From contig NZ_CP115920.1 of the NCBI RefSeq assembly GCF_040412085.2, positions 744,001-808,000 on the forward strand: 64,000 bases of DNA. The letters are read 5' to 3'. Below are positions 48,483 through 56,208 of the stretch, one piece after another. This DNA comes from Vibrio sp. CB1-14. GTDB lineage: Bacteria; Pseudomonadota; Gammaproteobacteria; Enterobacterales; Vibrionaceae. Position numbers and translations under genes: made by a program. Position 1 is the first letter of the stretch, and each line of letters begins with the position of its first letter. The notes below the pieces were generated by a model that was given only the letters and a program-made list of their open reading frames with translations, had not been told where the DNA came from and did not search any database.

Positions 48483-48998
48483 TTAGAAATGCTCGGGGTT
48501 AACGAAAGGAATTAAAGCCAGTATTAACGCTTGATGATACACCGAGCTTCGAGTGAGCTGGTGCTGTGTGAGCAGCGCAATGGCTCCACCTTTTTGCTTG
48601 ATGTTGTCGGTACCAAATGTTTTGTCCATCACGTCTCCAAGCTCGACAGTGGGTGACAGCTGCTCGACGACCGCAGGGGGCAACATCAAACTGGCGCTTC
48701 GCGATTCACCAATCAAGCCTTGAGATTCAATCACCATCCACGCAAACGTGCAGCCGCCGTCAAGTCCGGCTTCTATCCCTATGTAATAATCGCTACCTTT
48801 CTTGACCTGCTTCGCGTTATTGACTCGGTTTACTGCACCGCGGTGTGTTTCTTCGTTATCCATGGGCTGATCTGCTACATCGCTAGGGACGCTGACGCCC
48901 TCAAACTCAAAACTTTGGTTCGGAAAAGCCGACTCAAACGCGCTTTTTACAGCATTAATTTTGGCGGGATTAAGAGAGGCAATGACAACCTTTTTCAT
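48483..48998 (-). CDS. yjjX: inosine/xanthosine triphosphatase
   Basis: YjjX hydrolyses ITP and XTP and keeps deaminated purines out of nucleic acids. The 171-residue product starts MKKVVIASLNPAKINAVKSA and has EAGLDGGCTFAWMV and KQKGGAIALLT, all close to the V. cholerae homologue of known structure. The start is uncertain: ATGs at 49013 and 49007 are also in frame and none has a strong ribosome site; I choose the one that fits the family's N-terminus. It converges with trpR. Confidence 0.92.
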   Translation of the reverse strand: MKKVVIASLNPAKINAVKSAFESAFPNQSFEFEGVSVPSDVADQPMDNEETHRGAVNRVNNAKQVKKGSDYYIGIEAGLDGGCTFAWMVIESQGLIGESRSASLMLPPAVVEQLSPTVELGDVMDKTFGTDNIKQKGGAIALLTQHQLTRSSVYHQALILALIPFVNPEHF

Positions 48999-49183
48999 GA
49001 CAGACATATCCATGTAGAGAACGTAACAACCTAATTCTAACGTAAATCTTCCTTATTCATGTCATTAAATTTTTCAATATTCGTACTCTGGTAATGAGCT
49101 TATTTGAAGTTCAATTAACAACGAATATAATTTTTATAGTATGATGTTCTGTTTTTCTAGGTAAGAAGCATCGACAAGAGACA

Positions 49184-49849
49184 ATGGATATGAAATTAAA
49201 ACAAGTAGTGGTGGCTTTAGGGATTATGACGCTGGCAGGTTGTCAGGCAACGCAGCGTCAAAATGCCACAACCGGTGAATACGAAACGAACTCTGTAACC
49301 AAAGGTGCCGTAATTGGTGCCATTGCAGGCACTGCAGTGGGTATCGCCTCCGGTGGCGATAGTAAGGGCATTCTGTTAGGTGCAGCGAGTGGTGCTGCCA
49401 TTGGTGGTGGCGCGGGCTACTACTTCGATCAACAGGAAAAAGCACTTCGCCAAGAGCTGTTAAATTCTGGTGTGCAAGTTGAACGTACTGGTGACAACCA
49501 GCTCGTACTTCGCCTTGAAAACGGTATTGGCTTTGCCAGCAACTCACACGCGTTAGATCGCAATATTCATAAAACGCTGCAAGGCGTGGCGCGTATTTTG
49601 GTTGAATACCCAGATACTAGTCTAGTGATTGATGGCTATACCGATAGCACTGGTAGTGCGAGTTACAATCAAGAATTATCTGAGAAGCGCGCTGAACAAG
49701 TTCGTGCTTTCCTCGTGAGCCAAAAGGTTGCCCCCGGCCGCGCAGTAGCGCGTGGTATGGGGGAGCGCTTTCCAATCTGTAGCAACTCTACGACGGAAGG
49801 ACGCCAATGCAATCGACGCGTAGAGATCAAAATCTTGCCTCTTACATAA
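49184..49849 (+). CDS. OmpA-family lipoprotein (YiaD-like)
   Basis: The 221-residue lipoprotein has a lipobox LAGC, then a glycine-zipper segment (about 38-85, VIGAIAGTAVGIASGG), and a C-terminal OmpA domain that binds peptidoglycan (about 110-218, IDGYTDSTGSASYNQELSEKR, with the mDAP-binding Asp and Arg). It probably ties the outer membrane to the wall. Two ATGs (49184, 49190) are possible; from the second, the lipid Cys is residue 18. The name YiaD follows from domain order only. Confidence 0.85.
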   Translation: MDMKLKQVVVALGIMTLAGCQATQRQNATTGEYETNSVTKGAVIGAIAGTAVGIASGGDSKGILLGAASGAAIGGGAGYYFDQQEKALRQELLNSGVQVERTGDNQLVLRLENGIGFASNSHALDRNIHKTLQGVARILVEYPDTSLVIDGYTDSTGSASYNQELSEKRAEQVRAFLVSQKVAPGRAVARGMGERFPICSNSTTEGRQCNRRVEIKILPLT

Positions 49850-49871
49850 GCAGCGCTTTCTAAGATGACAT

Positions 49872-49905
49872 AAAAAAATCCCTAGGTCGTGCCTAGGGAT
49901 TTTTT
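49872..49905. terminator. bidirectional terminator between OmpA-like gene and pheA
   Basis: The stem AAAAAATCCCTAGG/CCTAGGGATTTTTT with a short loop lies between the convergent stops at 49849 and 49909. Confidence 0.9.
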
Positions 49906-49908
49906 GTT

Positions 49909-51099
49909 TTAGTCTTTCTTATCGGTCAGGTCTGGAATGACCGGTTTGACATTGTCGATAGGGTAGCAGCCAAGCACTTTTAAGTGCTTAGTGATCTTCA
50001 CTAGCTCATCGACCGCGCACTTCATCGCTTCAGAATCCTTATGGCCTTCTACATCGACATAAAACATCTCTTCCCACGGGTTACCAATAATAGGACGCGA
50101 CTCAAGCTTGGTCATATTGATGCCATAACGCTGCAGCACCAATAGGGTTTCCACCAGTGAGCCAGCTTCCTGTGACGTTGCCATAATGAAAGTGGTTTTC
50201 GCCGGAATTTGTGCAGACACTTCGACAGGCTTTCTCGCCACGATAATAAAGCGCGTATGGTTTTCTGTTTGGTTAGCAATATTGCCTTGAATAGATTGCA
50301 AGCCATAAAGCTTACCGCTTGCGGCATGACCAATTGCTGCTACGTCATCGCGATTTAACTGTTGTACCTTTTGCATCGCATCAGCAGTGCTCGCACAAGA
50401 CTCTAATGTCACGTCTTTTAGGCGGCTCAAAAACTCACTACATTGCTGATGCGGCTGTGGGTGTGAATAGAGCGTTTTGATGTTTTCGAGACGAAGCTCT
50501 TTGGTTGCAACAAGACAATGTTCAATCGGTTGGGTGATTTCGCCAACGATATGCAGTGTCGTGTGTTGAAGTAAATCAAACACCTCGTTGATCGAACCTG
50601 AGCTGGTGTTCTCAATGGGAAGCACACCGTAATCCGCATGACCGGATTCAACGGTTTTGATGACTTCTTTAAACTGATCGCAGTTAAGCTCAACCAATTC
50701 GGTGTTCTTGCGCGAGAAGTAGTCACGACTTGCCAAGTGCGAGTATGAGCCTTTGGCGCCTAAGAATGCGACGCGTGCCACTGGCTTTCTGCTCTGGTCT
50801 GGGTTGGCGAGATTTTGCAGGTAGACCTGTTGAAGCAACACTGAGTCTTCAATGATAGTGTGAAAAATCTTGGTGATGTATGGCGCATCAAGCTCGTATT
50901 TATCTTTACCATTGTTAATCAGCTTGACGAGTAGCTGCTGCTCACGAGCGGCATCACGAACCGGCTTCGAAGTCTGTACCTTACTTTTAGCAACTTCAAT
51001 ACTGAGCTGACGGCGCTCGGATAGCAGTTGCAGCAGGTTGTCATCCAACTCGTTGAGTCGCAGGCGAATGTCGTCAAGAGAATACTTAGTGTCGGTCAT
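49909..51099 (-). CDS. pheA: bifunctional chorismate mutase / prephenate dehydratase
   Basis: PheA makes phenylpyruvate for phenylalanine. The ATG at 51099 has an AAGGA site and gives 396 residues (E. coli 386). The order is AroQ mutase (about 5-95), dehydratase (about 105-290, FLGAKGSYSHLA and NHTRFIIV), and an ACT regulatory domain with the Phe-binding ESRP motif near 335. Expression is controlled by the pheL attenuator just upstream. The order raiA-pheL-pheA is as in E. coli. Confidence 0.96.
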   Translation of the reverse strand: MTDTKYSLDDIRLRLNELDDNLLQLLSERRQLSIEVAKSKVQTSKPVRDAAREQQLLVKLINNGKDKYELDAPYITKIFHTIIEDSVLLQQVYLQNLANPDQSRKPVARVAFLGAKGSYSHLASRDYFSRKNTELVELNCDQFKEVIKTVESGHADYGVLPIENTSSGSINEVFDLLQHTTLHIVGEITQPIEHCLVATKELRLENIKTLYSHPQPHQQCSEFLSRLKDVTLESCASTADAMQKVQQLNRDDVAAIGHAASGKLYGLQSIQGNIANQTENHTRFIIVARKPVEVSAQIPAKTTFIMATSQEAGSLVETLLVLQRYGINMTKLESRPIIGNPWEEMFYVDVEGHKDSEAMKCAVDELVKITKHLKVLGCYPIDNVKPVIPDLTDKKD

Positions 51100-51111
51100 C
51101 AAATAATCCTT

Positions 51112-51139
51112 ATAAAAAGCCTCCCAATTGGGAGGCTTT
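51112..51139 (-). terminator. phenylalanine attenuator terminator
   Basis: The 24-base perfect palindrome at 51116-51139 (AAAGCCTCCC half-site) forms the stem and is followed by T residues on the minus strand. It lies 17 bases before the pheA ATG. The same AAAGCCTCC arm can instead pair with GGAGGCTT at 51181 to 51174, the antiterminator. Confidence 0.92.
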
Positions 51140-51181
51140 CCGTTCGTTTTTGACTTTTCTTTCGAAAACGAAGAAGCCTCC
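51131..51181 (-). promoter_or_regulatory. antiterminator of the pheA attenuator
   Basis: GGAGGCTT (51181 to 51174) pairs over 8 bp with AAGCCTCC (51138 to 51131), the upstream arm of the terminator. Its first arm begins 5 bases after the pheL stop, so a ribosome that finishes pheL covers it, and a ribosome stalled at the Phe codons leaves it free. Confidence 0.8.
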
Positions 51182-51185
51182 AAGC

Positions 51186-51233
51186 CTAGTGGAGAAAAAA
51201 GAAGTCAAAAAAGAACAGAATAATTGGGCGCAT
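51186..51233 (-). CDS. pheL: pheA leader peptide
   Basis: The minus-strand ORF encodes MRPIILFFFDFFFLH, 15 residues with six Phe codons in two triplets, ending just before the antiterminator and terminator. This is the sensor of charged tRNA-Phe. A candidate promoter is -35 TTGCTT (51280 to 51275) with a -10 ATACAA or TACAAA about 17-18 bp further, which would give a very short leader before the ATG. The ribosome site is weak. Confidence 0.9.
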   Translation of the reverse strand: MRPIILFFFDFFFLH

Positions 51234-51300
51234 AAATCGTTGTTTATCAGTTTGTATTGGCTAAGCCCCACAATAAGCAAGGGAGCATGGGGCGTCAAGC

Positions 51301-51325
51301 AAAAAAATAGCGCCCGTAGGCGCTA
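51301..51325 (-). terminator. intrinsic terminator of raiA
   Basis: On the minus strand TAGCGCC, loop TACG and GGCGCTA are followed by seven T residues, 46 bp past the raiA stop. Confidence 0.9.
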
Positions 51326-51370
51326 TATAATGATGACTAAATTGAATTGCTATTCGCTAAGACGACCGAA

Positions 51371-51703
51371 TTATTCGACTTCTTCTACTTCAGCTAGCTC
51401 TGGCTTCTCTGTGCGGCGAGCTTCCGGTTTGTGTCTTAGTTTGTTTAGCTGACGTTCTAGCTTCTGTTCAACCTCGTTCACGGCAGCGTATAAATCTTCA
51501 TGAGTAGCGGAAGCGACAAGTTTGCCTTTGGGTACCGTAATGGCCGCTTCGAATTTCATCTGTTTGTTTGGCTCTTCGTTGAAAGCAGTTTGGCAGCTGA
51601 TGATGTCGACTTGCCACTTTTCTAACTTCTTAAATTTGCTTTCGATATGCTCACGGATTGCAGAGGTGATCTCAATGTTTTTACCAGTGATGTTTACTCT
51701 CAT
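51371..51703 (-). CDS. raiA: ribosome-associated inhibitor RaiA (YfiA)
   Basis: RaiA binds the 30S decoding site and holds ribosomes idle in stationary phase. The ATG at 51703 has AGAGGAAAA; the ATG 21 bases upstream lies before that site and is rejected. The 110-residue product has the short-HPF fold MRVNITGKNIEITSAIREHI and a charged C-terminal tail as in E. coli RaiA (113). A CRP site lies upstream. Confidence 0.95.
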   Translation of the reverse strand: MRVNITGKNIEITSAIREHIESKFKKLEKWQVDIISCQTAFNEEPNKQMKFEAAITVPKGKLVASATHEDLYAAVNEVEQKLERQLNKLRHKPEARRTEKPELAEVEEVE

Positions 51704-51765
51704 ATGTTTTTTCCTCTGTTGCATCCCTCATGGGTTAACTCCAGATTACTCATCCAGACCGAAAA

Positions 51766-51787
51766 GAACGTGATCTAGATCACTCTT
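51766..51787. promoter_or_regulatory. CRP site upstream of raiA
   Basis: GTGATCTAGATCAC (51770-51783) matches the core of the CRP consensus exactly, including the N6 TCTAGA. Its centre (51776.5) lies about 41 bp upstream of the start site implied by a -10 TAATCT (51748 to 51743), the class II activator position. Confidence 0.75.
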
Positions 51788-51990
51788 GTGTAATGGTTTT
51801 TGATGTCCAAATCTAAATGTGATCTATCGCAAAACTTTGTATCGTTAACAGTAAAAAAGCCTTTTCTTTCCTCCAAAAGTCATTAATTTGGATAGAGTAG
51901 CGTTCTGAAAATTCCCCATTTTTGGCGACTTAGTACGACCTAAGAAAAGTTGCTGTCTATTAAATGCTCACTAATGAAATGTGATCTTTG

Positions 51991-53448
51991 TCACTTAACG
52001 GTTTCCTCCTTGTTACTCCCCAATACTCTGTAGAATTCAATGTCTTGATTTTTGGCTTGTTGCTCTTCGCGGATCTCCTGCAATGACTCCAACTGTTTGT
52101 AGATAACAAAGTACCGGTTGATGTTGGCCACATAGGTGACAGGCTCTGAGCTGATGTTGCGTCGCGCCATAAGTTCGACGTTGCCAAACCATTTATTGGG
52201 ATCGTAACCGTGCTTTTCGGCTAAGCGTCTCATGCGTGATATGTTGCCGGGGCCAGCGTTATAAGCAGCCAGCGATAGATAGACTTTGTCATCTTCGCTA
52301 ATGGCATCATCACTGAAATAGCGATCGCGAATAAAGCGTAAATATTTCACCCCAGCATGTACGTTGTTGTCGATGTTGTTGATGTTCTTTATGTTGACGT
52401 TCTGATCTCGTGCTGTGCTCGGCAGCACCTGCATAATACCGACAGCACCTTTTGGAGACACCTTGTTTTGATTAAGTTTTGACTCTTGAAATGCTTGTGC
52501 TGCAATCATTAGGAAGTCAAAGTCGTATTGGTCTGCGTACTTTTTAAATAGTGAAACCAGCTTCTCTAATTGATCAATGTTTTTGGGATCAAGCGCTTTG
52601 GCAAACCATGACGTGTTCTCCAGATACTTGTTATAGATAACATTACCTAGCAGCGTCCCCTCCTTAGCTGTTTTGATGTAAGCATTAACTTGCTCTGCAA
52701 GCTTCGGGCTACCTTTGCGCATCGCCCAAGCTATCTGTCCGCCGCTGCGCAGGGGAATGCCGCTGTGAATGTTCAAATCATCAAAGGTTTTGTTCCAGAA
52801 GTAAGCTTTGTGGCTATCAAGAACAGTAGCGCTGACTAAGCCTTGTTTGACCATCTCAACCAGTTCGTAATCTTGTAATGTTTCTTCTAAGTACTGAACC
52901 AATACAGGCGGGCGTCCGTCTCCGGTGAGTGTTTTATTGAGTTCTTGCAGACTCTCAAAATAGCTTGAACTGGCACGTACCCAGACTTCTTTGCCACTTA
53001 AGTCTTCGGGGCTTAAAAGAGTAGGGTAGTCGTCGCTGGTGATGATGAGCTCATCGATATTGTCGAGTATGGGGCGACTGAATTCGATTACGGCTTCACG
53101 GGCTGGGGTTACGGTAAGATTGGCAACAATCAGGTCGCCGTAACCATTGACCAGTGCAGGGATAAGATCGTCGCGCGGTACGGGTATGACTTGTACTTTG
53201 AGTTTGGGGAATCTTTTCTTTAGGTAATTTTCAAAGTGATAGAGCTGCTCGGCACCGATGCCTCTTGGTTGCCCTTTTTCGATGTAGTAAAAACCGAGAT
53301 CGGCAGACACCAATACACGTAGTACTCGCTTTTCTGTGAACGTGTCTAAGTCCCCTGTATAAGGGGTGTTGCTTAATGGGCTTAGTTCTAGTGCTCGCAG
53401 TGGTAGCGAGAAGACAACGAAAACAAAAAACAGTAATAGTGCTTTCAC
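51991..53448 (-). CDS. mltF: MltF-type lytic transglycosylase with solute-binding domain
   Basis: The 485-residue protein has a signal peptide (1-19), a family 3 periplasmic solute-binding domain (about 40-270) and a C-terminal GH23 transglycosylase domain with catalytic Glu322 in AFQESKLNQN, GAVGIMQVLPSTA and AAYNAGPGN. MltF of E. coli and Pseudomonas has this order, where peptide binding to the first domain activates the second. No lipobox is clear at the start (LPLRALEL), so it may be soluble or signal-anchored. It is transcribed toward raiA. Confidence 0.88.
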   Translation of the reverse strand: MKALLLFFVFVVFSLPLRALELSPLSNTPYTGDLDTFTEKRVLRVLVSADLGFYYIEKGQPRGIGAEQLYHFENYLKKRFPKLKVQVIPVPRDDLIPALVNGYGDLIVANLTVTPAREAVIEFSRPILDNIDELIITSDDYPTLLSPEDLSGKEVWVRASSSYFESLQELNKTLTGDGRPPVLVQYLEETLQDYELVEMVKQGLVSATVLDSHKAYFWNKTFDDLNIHSGIPLRSGGQIAWAMRKGSPKLAEQVNAYIKTAKEGTLLGNVIYNKYLENTSWFAKALDPKNIDQLEKLVSLFKKYADQYDFDFLMIAAQAFQESKLNQNKVSPKGAVGIMQVLPSTARDQNVNIKNINNIDNNVHAGVKYLRFIRDRYFSDDAISEDDKVYLSLAAYNAGPGNISRMRRLAEKHGYDPNKWFGNVELMARRNISSEPVTYVANINRYFVIYKQLESLQEIREEQQAKNQDIEFYRVLGSNKEETVK

Positions 53449-53520
53449 TTCTATTCCTTTTTCACTACATATCTAATGATAACTATATAAATGAAAACGG
53501 ATTTTCGCCAACTTAGACAC

Positions 53521-53552
53521 AAAAAAAGCGCTGATAAGACAGCGCTTTTTTA
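53521..53552. terminator. terminator between bamD and mltF
   Basis: The stem AAAAAAGCGCTG/CAGCGCTTTTTT with a 6-nt loop lies 15 bp after the bamD stop and upstream of mltF. Confidence 0.88.
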
Positions 53553-53565
53553 AAGGTATAATCTA

Positions 53566-54291
53566 TTATTGCGGGTTGAGTTCTATGAGCTTTTCAGTGC
53601 GCTCAACTTGCTCTTTCATGCCTAGCTTTTCGTAGGCTTGCTTTTGAATGCTGAGTGACTTACGCGCAGCTTCAGTATCTGGGTAGGTCTTTTGAAGCTC
53701 TTGTGTGCGGTTAATGGCAGCAATCCAGGCTTCACGTCGCAGGTAAAAATCTGCCGTTGCCAAATCGTAATTCGCGAGGCGATTCTTCAGTGCTACCATG
53801 CGCTTTGCAGCATCTTCGGCATAGGCACTGTTCGGATAGCGCTTCAGCAAGCGGTCGAAATCTGCGAACGCGGCTTTTACTGGCTCAGGGTCTCGGTCAG
53901 AACGGTCGATACGGAAGATATCGTGCATAAAGTTACGATCTTGCGCCATATGGCTTAGACCGCGCATATACAGAACCCAATCCGAACGCTCATGCGTAGG
54001 ATTAAGGCGAGAAAAACGTTCGATGGTCGCAAGCGCTAATGGCAGGTCATCGTTCTTATAGTAGGCATAGATGAGATCAAGTTGCACCTGCTCAGTGTAA
54101 GCACCAAATGGGTAACGAGAGTCTAGTGCTTCAAGGCGCTCAATGGCCGACGTCCAGTTACCACTTTGCAGTGACTCTTGGGCTTCTGAATACAACTGAG
54201 ACGGCGGGACATCTGGGACGGTGACTTCTTTGTCAGCACAACCAAACAACAAAGCTATAGAAAGCAAGCCTGTTAGTTTAAGTAGTTTCAT
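53566..54291 (-). CDS. bamD: outer membrane protein assembly factor BamD
   Basis: BamD is the essential lipoprotein of the BAM complex. The 241-residue product (E. coli 245) has a lipobox LLFGC with Cys18 and five TPR repeats beginning LYSEAQESLQSGNWTSAIERLEAL. It diverges from rluD, as in E. coli (yfiO/rluD/yfiH/clpB). Confidence 0.96.
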   Translation of the reverse strand: MKLLKLTGLLSIALLFGCADKEVTVPDVPPSQLYSEAQESLQSGNWTSAIERLEALDSRYPFGAYTEQVQLDLIYAYYKNDDLPLALATIERFSRLNPTHERSDWVLYMRGLSHMAQDRNFMHDIFRIDRSDRDPEPVKAAFADFDRLLKRYPNSAYAEDAAKRMVALKNRLANYDLATADFYLRREAWIAAINRTQELQKTYPDTEAARKSLSIQKQAYEKLGMKEQVERTEKLIELNPQ

Positions 54292-54421
54292 ACGAGAACG
54301 AGTTTCCTTGACGTAAATATTTTTCCGCTTCCATTACTTTTCTTGTCAGTAACAGATACAATGATGAGCTATATTATCCACACTCGTGGTATTAGTCCCA
54401 AGGTTTTTTAAAAAGTTCGAT

Positions 54422-55396
54422 ATGGCTCAGCAGATTGAATTAACAAATACAGTAAAAGACAGCCAGTTAGGTCAACGTTTAGACCAAGCTGTAGCTGAAC
54501 TCTTCGCAGATTTTTCTCGCTCGCGCCTGAAAGAATGGCTACTTGACGGAAAAATTGCGGTTAACGGTGAAGTGGTTACCAAGCCTCGCACTAAGGTGAT
54601 GGGCGGTGAACTGATTACCGTTCAAGCTGAACTAGAAGATGAAGAACGCTTCGAAGCGCAAGATATTCCTCTAAACATCGTTTACGAGGATGATGACATC
54701 ATTGTTATCAATAAGCCAAGAGATTTCGTTGTCCATCCTGGAGCAGGGACACCAGATGGCACGGTTCTGAATGCGCTTTTGCATCATTACCCAGCTATCG
54801 CGGAAGTACCTCGTGCAGGTATCGTTCATCGTCTCGATAAAGACACCACAGGTTTGATGGTAGTGGCGAAGACGGTTCCATCGCAAACGCGTTTGGTTCG
54901 TGCTCTGCAAAAACGTAATATTACTCGTGAGTACGAAGCGATTGCGATCGGCAAAATGACCGCGGGTGGTATGGTGGATAAGCCAATTGGTCGCCATTCT
55001 ACGAAACGTACGTTGATGGCGGTGAATGAGCTCGGTAAACCAGCGGTGACTCACTACCGTGTTGCAGAACACTTCCGTGAGCATACCCGTATTAGATTGC
55101 GTCTAGAGACGGGTCGTACCCACCAGATCCGTGTACACATGTCTTATCTACAGCATCCACTTTTAGGTGATACCGCTTACGGTGGTCGCGCACGCATCCC
55201 GCGCGGTGCAAGTGAAGAGCTAACGGATATGATCCGTAGTTTCGATCGTCAAGCGCTGCACGCGGTAATGTTGAGGTTTGCTCACCCAGTGACTGGCGAA
55301 GAGATGGAGTTCCATGCACCAGTGCCTGACGATATGGTGGCAATGGCAGAAGCGCTTCGCGAAGACACTAAGCTAAATAAAGAAGAAGACTATTAA
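54422..55396 (+). CDS. rluD: 23S rRNA pseudouridine synthase RluD
   Basis: RluD makes pseudouridines 1911, 1915 and 1917 in 23S rRNA helix 69. The ATG at 54422 gives 324 residues (E. coli 326): an S4 RNA-binding domain (about 15-75), then the catalytic domain with Asp139 in HRLDKDTTGLMV, and GRTHQIRVH. The upstream in-frame start adds unconserved residues. It overlaps pgeF by one base (TAATG). Confidence 0.96.
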   Translation: MAQQIELTNTVKDSQLGQRLDQAVAELFADFSRSRLKEWLLDGKIAVNGEVVTKPRTKVMGGELITVQAELEDEERFEAQDIPLNIVYEDDDIIVINKPRDFVVHPGAGTPDGTVLNALLHHYPAIAEVPRAGIVHRLDKDTTGLMVVAKTVPSQTRLVRALQKRNITREYEAIAIGKMTAGGMVDKPIGRHSTKRTLMAVNELGKPAVTHYRVAEHFREHTRIRLRLETGRTHQIRVHMSYLQHPLLGDTAYGGRARIPRGASEELTDMIRSFDRQALHAVMLRFAHPVTGEEMEFHAPVPDDMVAMAEALREDTKLNKEEDY

Positions 55397-56124
55397 TGTC
55401 GACTCTTAAGCCAAATTGGCACACCGCACCGAATGTGAGTGCGGTGACTTCAACTCGAGAAGGCGGTGTATCAAAAGCGCCGTTTTCTGGGTTGAATCTA
55501 GGGATGCATGTCAGTGATAACCCTGCGGATGTTGAAGCGAATAGAGCTCAACTAGCTGCGTTAGCGAACATGCCAACCGCGCCAGTTTGGCTTAATCAAA
55601 CCCACTCTACTGTGGTTGCCAATATTGCGACTCCCACTGATGTCGTTATCGATGCCGATGCGAGTTTTACGACTCAGCCAGGTGTCGTGCTCAGTGCAAT
55701 GACCGCGGACTGTTTGCCGATTTTGCTAGCGGCTAAAGACGGCACTGCCGTTGCTGCTGTTCATGCCGGCTGGCGCGGCCTTGCTGATGGTATTGTTGAA
55801 AATGCAGTGTCTCTTTTCGAGACTGAGCTGCAAGCTTGGATTGGCCCTGCCATTGGCTTTGATAGTTTTGAGGTCGGTGAGGATGTTCGTGAGGCATTTT
55901 GTGCAAGTCATTCTGAATACGCTATTGCATTCAAACCCCACTCGTCATCAGGTAAGTGGCTGGCGGATCTAGCATCGATTGCTGAGATGAAGCTCAAGTC
56001 ACTTGGAGTCAATTCAGTTACTCAGAGCGGGCTATGTACCTTCAAGGATCCTACTCGCTTTTATTCTTATCGACGCGATGGGCAAACTGGCCGTATGGCG
56101 AGCTTTATTTGGATCAACGCCTGA
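55396..56124 (+). CDS. pgeF: peptidoglycan editing factor PgeF (YfiH)
   Basis: PgeF cleaves UDP-MurNAc-L-Ser/Gly and so stops the wrong amino acid from entering the wall; it was earlier called polyphenol oxidase or laccase. The 242-residue product has the metal-binding His and Cys residues in LNQTHS, ADCLPIL and AVHAGWRGL, and QSGLCTF at the C-terminus. Coupled with rluD by a TAATG overlap. Confidence 0.92.
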   Translation: MSTLKPNWHTAPNVSAVTSTREGGVSKAPFSGLNLGMHVSDNPADVEANRAQLAALANMPTAPVWLNQTHSTVVANIATPTDVVIDADASFTTQPGVVLSAMTADCLPILLAAKDGTAVAAVHAGWRGLADGIVENAVSLFETELQAWIGPAIGFDSFEVGEDVREAFCASHSEYAIAFKPHSSSGKWLADLASIAEMKLKSLGVNSVTQSGLCTFKDPTRFYSYRRDGQTGRMASFIWINA

Positions 56125-56139
56125 TTTTCTATTTCCACT

Positions 56140-56168
56140 CTTGAAATCCTCAATGTGAGTAACCATCT
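56140..56168 (+). promoter_or_regulatory. sigma-32 heat-shock promoter of clpB
   Basis: CTTGAAA (56140-56146), a 14-bp spacer and AACCATCT (56161-56168) match the sigma-32 consensus CTTGAAA-N11-16-CCCCATNT at all but the first two bases of the -10. It lies 41 bp before the clpB start. Confidence 0.8.
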
Positions 56169-56208
56169 TATTTGCATATCAAGCCGTATGTAATTAAAGG
56201 GGGTTGCT

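Noticed and set aside
51110..51298. 62-codon leftward ORF overlapping the pheA leader
   Set aside because: It is in another frame than the 15-codon leader, runs through the terminator, and is explained by the attenuator.
51811..51834. Possible CRP site TGTGATCTATCGCA upstream of raiA
   Set aside because: The two half-sites are 4 bp apart, not 6, so CRP should not bind well.
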